A stretch of 64,000 nucleotides of DNA from Paenibacillus ferrarius (GTDB lineage: Bacteria > Bacillota > Bacilli > Paenibacillales > NBRC-103111): assembly GCF_002027705.1 (NCBI RefSeq), contig NZ_MBTG01000012.1:186001-250000 (forward strand), written 5' to 3'. Positions 62,065-64,000 of this stretch are shown here, one piece after another. Below the pieces are notes generated by a model. The model was given only the letters and a program-made list of their open reading frames with translations. It was not told the origin of the DNA and searched no databases. The position numbers were made by a program, and so were the translations under genes. Each line of letters starts with the position of its first letter. The first letter of the stretch is position 1.

Positions 62065-62553
62065 TTAGTTAACGCCCAACATGTATGGACTGGTGCTAAC
62101 TGAAGAACCATCAAGCGATACATGCAATCTGTACTTAGTGTCAGCTACGGTATAAATTCTGACCTGTGTAACTTGACCGTCATCAATAAGCCACTCTTTT
62201 GGAACAGGCATTCCATCATCAGTTGAAACAGATAGACCGTATCTATAACCACCAGAAGGACCAATTAATGTAATAGTTGCGGTAGAACCTGTGCCAATCG
62301 TGTCTTGAGGAATTTCAAGCAAATACCAATCGTTATCAGTAGTATTTCTGAGAGTACCAACCTTAGTAACTCCAAAAGGGTTTGTAATATTATCCAAATT
62401 AGGGTCTGGATAAATAAATTTTTCAGGCTGATAGTAGTCATCATTTTGGATGTCATGTCTCTCGTAGACATTGGTGTTTGCATAAGCACTTTGAGTACCA
62501 ACAGCAAGTGTAACTAAAGCGGCGACTGTAATTGCGGTTTTTTTGAAATTCAT
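62065..62553 (-). CDS. Secreted hypothetical protein
   Basis: A 162-residue protein with a clear signal peptide (FKKTAITVAALVTLAVGTQSAYA). The mature part of about 137 residues is beta-rich (GTLRNTTDNDWYLLEIPQD, ATITLIGPSGGYRYGLSVST, VRIYTVADTKYRLHVSLDG), similar in style to bacterial pre-peptidase C-terminal (PPC) domains. GGAGG precedes the ATG. Function unknown. Confidence 0.7.
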   Translation of the reverse strand: MNFKKTAITVAALVTLAVGTQSAYANTNVYERHDIQNDDYYQPEKFIYPDPNLDNITNPFGVTKVGTLRNTTDNDWYLLEIPQDTIGTGSTATITLIGPSGGYRYGLSVSTDDGMPVPKEWLIDDGQVTQVRIYTVADTKYRLHVSLDGSSVSTSPYMLGVN

Positions 62554-62745
62554 TTTCTAACCTCCTAGTATTATATGGGAATTATTCTTAGTTATTCCAT
62601 TTACAATACTACTATTAATATATTAGATGGGTATATAGGTATAAATTACCATTTATGAGGATTATTAAGTAATAATTGTTTATGGATCGATTGTTATAAC
62701 AATTTTATATATAAGGAATATGTAGATAGAGTAGAGCGAGACCTA

Positions 62746-62916
62746 GTGGAGTATCGCAATTACAAACATAGGGCAAGAAAGTACAGTTTGAAACATGATC
62801 GATATGATTCATTTTCTTCAGAACAAAATGTTAGAGAAGCATTGCAAAGAGAGTTAAATAAGAATGGATCAAAAGTAATAGAATCTTCTACAAATCCATA
62901 TAAATCTAGAAAATGA
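62746..62916 (+). CDS. Possible small basic protein or gene fragment
   Basis: A 57-codon frame beginning GTG and ending TGA, rich in Lys, Arg, Ser and Asn (HRARKYSLKHDRYDSFSS, ALQRELNKNGSKVIESS). The frame is open further upstream without ATG, so this may be the tail of a degraded gene. No good ribosome site. The rest of 62554-62975 shows nothing. Confidence 0.25.
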   Translation: MEYRNYKHRARKYSLKHDRYDSFSSEQNVREALQRELNKNGSKVIESSTNPYKSRK

Positions 62917-62975
62917 AGATTTCTCAGAATTTGTTCAGTGTAAATAAATATCATAATCCACGGGGGCAACAGCAT

Positions 62976-63326
62976 ATGAAAAAATCACTTATCACAATCC
63001 TAACCATTCTCGCGCTATTCTTTTTCTCGTCTCAAACTTTTGCGGCTGGATATAATCAATCAACTGTTCTATCTAAAATTGATTGTGTCTATTACGATAC
63101 GAATGATCATACCTATTATATAGTTACTCTGGGAGACTCGCTAGAAAGCCGCTGGATGTTCAATATTCAATCTTCTGTCGCATTCGATACGAATACACTA
63201 CAACAGTTAAATGAGACTTACAAAGGTAAACAGACAACTATTATATATACAGGTGACATTAGACACGAGGACGAAATCGAAATTATTTCATGTGATATTG
63301 AAGGTTTTGGAAACCTATATGAATAG
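62976..63326 (+). CDS. Secreted hypothetical protein
   Basis: A 116-residue protein with a signal peptide (KKSLITILTILALFFFSSQTFA). The mature part contains VLSKIDCVYYDTNDHTYYIV and TTIIYTGDIRHEDEIEIISC, with two cysteines that could form a disulfide, in an OB-like or beta-barrel arrangement. ATG at 62976 is chosen by the signal peptide and the GGGGG site. Function unknown. Confidence 0.7.
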   Translation: MKKSLITILTILALFFFSSQTFAAGYNQSTVLSKIDCVYYDTNDHTYYIVTLGDSLESRWMFNIQSSVAFDTNTLQQLNETYKGKQTTIIYTGDIRHEDEIEIISCDIEGFGNLYE

Positions 63327-63345
63327 AGAATAGGAGGTAATTAGT

Positions 63346-63617
63346 ATGATACAACGTTACAAATTACTTCTATGGGGAGCGGGTTTTGGATTGTTATAAG
63401 CAGCAGTGTTTATACACTGTTTAAAAAGTTAAGAATAAATACAAAAACCGAAGAGGAAGTGTTAATTATGGATAGAAAAACAATGTGCGAGAGATTATTT
63501 ATTAAATGTTTAACTAACGCAGAAGTAAATTTAGCAGTCAAAAGCAGCGAGAATTTTAAAGGCTTGGACTTTATGACAGATGAAGAAATCAAAGAACTTT
63601 ATGAACAGTATGGATGA
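63346..63617 (+). pseudogene. Small membrane-anchored protein gene with a frameshift
   Basis: GGAGG precedes ATG 63346, encoding MIQRYKLLLWGAGFGLL before TAA at 63397. In the next frame the sequence continues at once as ISSSVYTLFKKLRINTKTEE and runs to TGA at 63617 (ending MTDEEIKELYEQYG). Together they make a plausible single membrane span plus soluble tail. Adding one base near 63396 would restore it. Alternatively the downstream ATG 63468 makes a 49-residue protein after GAGGAAG. Confidence 0.45.
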
Positions 63618-63656
63618 AAGAACACTTTACAGGAAATAACGAATAAAAAAATATAA

Positions 63657-63986
63657 TTATCAATTAAAAATAATGTCTTTACAGGTAGCACACATGTTTA
63701 TAAGGTTGAAAATGTTAATTCATCTTGGCAAGGAACTGTGGACGGCGCTTTAATAGGTAGCAACTCTACAAGTATGACGCCTAATTCCATCCAGTATTGT
63801 AATGAAACAGACGATACTATTTTCATTGGAACGTCTAGCGATAAGTTGAAATTTCTTAATCCTAAATATAAAGATGGAAGTGGTAGTTGGACAAAACCAT
63901 TTAATTTGTCTTTTTCCAATGAAGGAAGTAGCAAAATAGATTATAGTTATTTTAATCTAAATGGTGTTTGGTATTCATGGCAATAA
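63657..63986 (+). pseudogene. Secreted-type protein fragment lacking a start
   Basis: A 109-codon open frame without any ATG start at its beginning. It reads VFTGSTHVYKVENVNSSWQG to the C-terminal NLNGVWYSWQ. The composition is Asn/Ser/Thr/Trp-rich and beta-like, as in secreted proteins, but no signal peptide is present. A GTG at 63738 could start a shorter form but lacks a ribosome site. Probably a 5'-truncated gene. Confidence 0.4.
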
Positions 63987-64000
63987 TAATGGAGGAATGA

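Overview
The window looks like chromosome of a Paenibacillus-type, spore-forming Firmicute. Supporting signs are strong AGGAGG-type ribosome binding sites with frequent GTG/TTG starts, a YesM/YesN-type two-component system with LplB/YtcP-type sugar permeases, a large SLH-anchored surface protein, a BlaI/BlaR1-type pair, a YfiT/BstA-type thiol transferase and a Gly/His-rich coat-like protein. No rRNA, tRNA, CRISPR array, phage or intact insertion sequence was seen. All assignments come from reading the sequence; no database search was run.

Layout. 1-2.4 kb: a quinone-oxidoreductase-like gene with an ArsR-type regulator and a shared operator-like motif, then an acetyltransferase. 2.7-3.5 kb: a sugar-phosphate isomerase/epimerase. 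3.6-12.8 kb: a probable sulfonate/organosulfur locus with an SsuB-type ATPase, two SsuC-type permeases, two copies of a flavoprotein plus 2x[4Fe-4S] ferredoxin pair resembling AprA/AprB, a MarR regulator between the copies, an SsuA-type lipoprotein and a nitroreductase. Each half starts with the same kind of short leader and terminator. 12.9-13.7 kb: an orphan CntL/nicotianamine-synthase-like gene.

14.3-31.6 kb: a carbohydrate locus bounded by a YesN-type response regulator and a YesM-type kinase. Between them lie CUT1 permeases, two solute-binding lipoproteins, two Gfo/Idh/MocA-type proteins, a secreted GHL10-like glycosidase, an FAD-dependent oxidoreductase and an SGNH hydrolase. 32-39.2 kb: a CBS protein, BlaI/BlaR1-like regulators with clear operators, and a 1429-residue SLH protein with a recent internal 594-bp duplication. 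39-45.9 kb: small metabolic and regulatory genes. 46.2-51.1 kb: a phospholipase-D/DUF2188 chimeric pseudogene, then a heterodimeric ABC exporter with its MarR regulator. 51-55.6 kb: stand-alone genes and an epimerase remnant. 56-59.4 kb: relics of an RND efflux operon, then a TetR-controlled Tet(X)-like monooxygenase and a DUF1772 protein. 59.4-61.5 kb: an OmpR-type two-component system. From about 61.5 kb to the end the DNA is AT-rich and holds small secreted proteins and broken reading frames.

The most unusual signal is non-coding. Four dispersed elements (1-104, 20587-20765, 31719-31897, 46773-46950) are built from 16-bp palindromes of the form CCTGCR-N4-YGCAGG. In the three complete copies the palindromes are spaced 50/51, 61 and 51 bp apart. 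A fifth element (13764-13947) keeps nearly the same 51/62/52 spacing with an unrelated palindrome. The four non-truncated elements are each followed by a strong hairpin.
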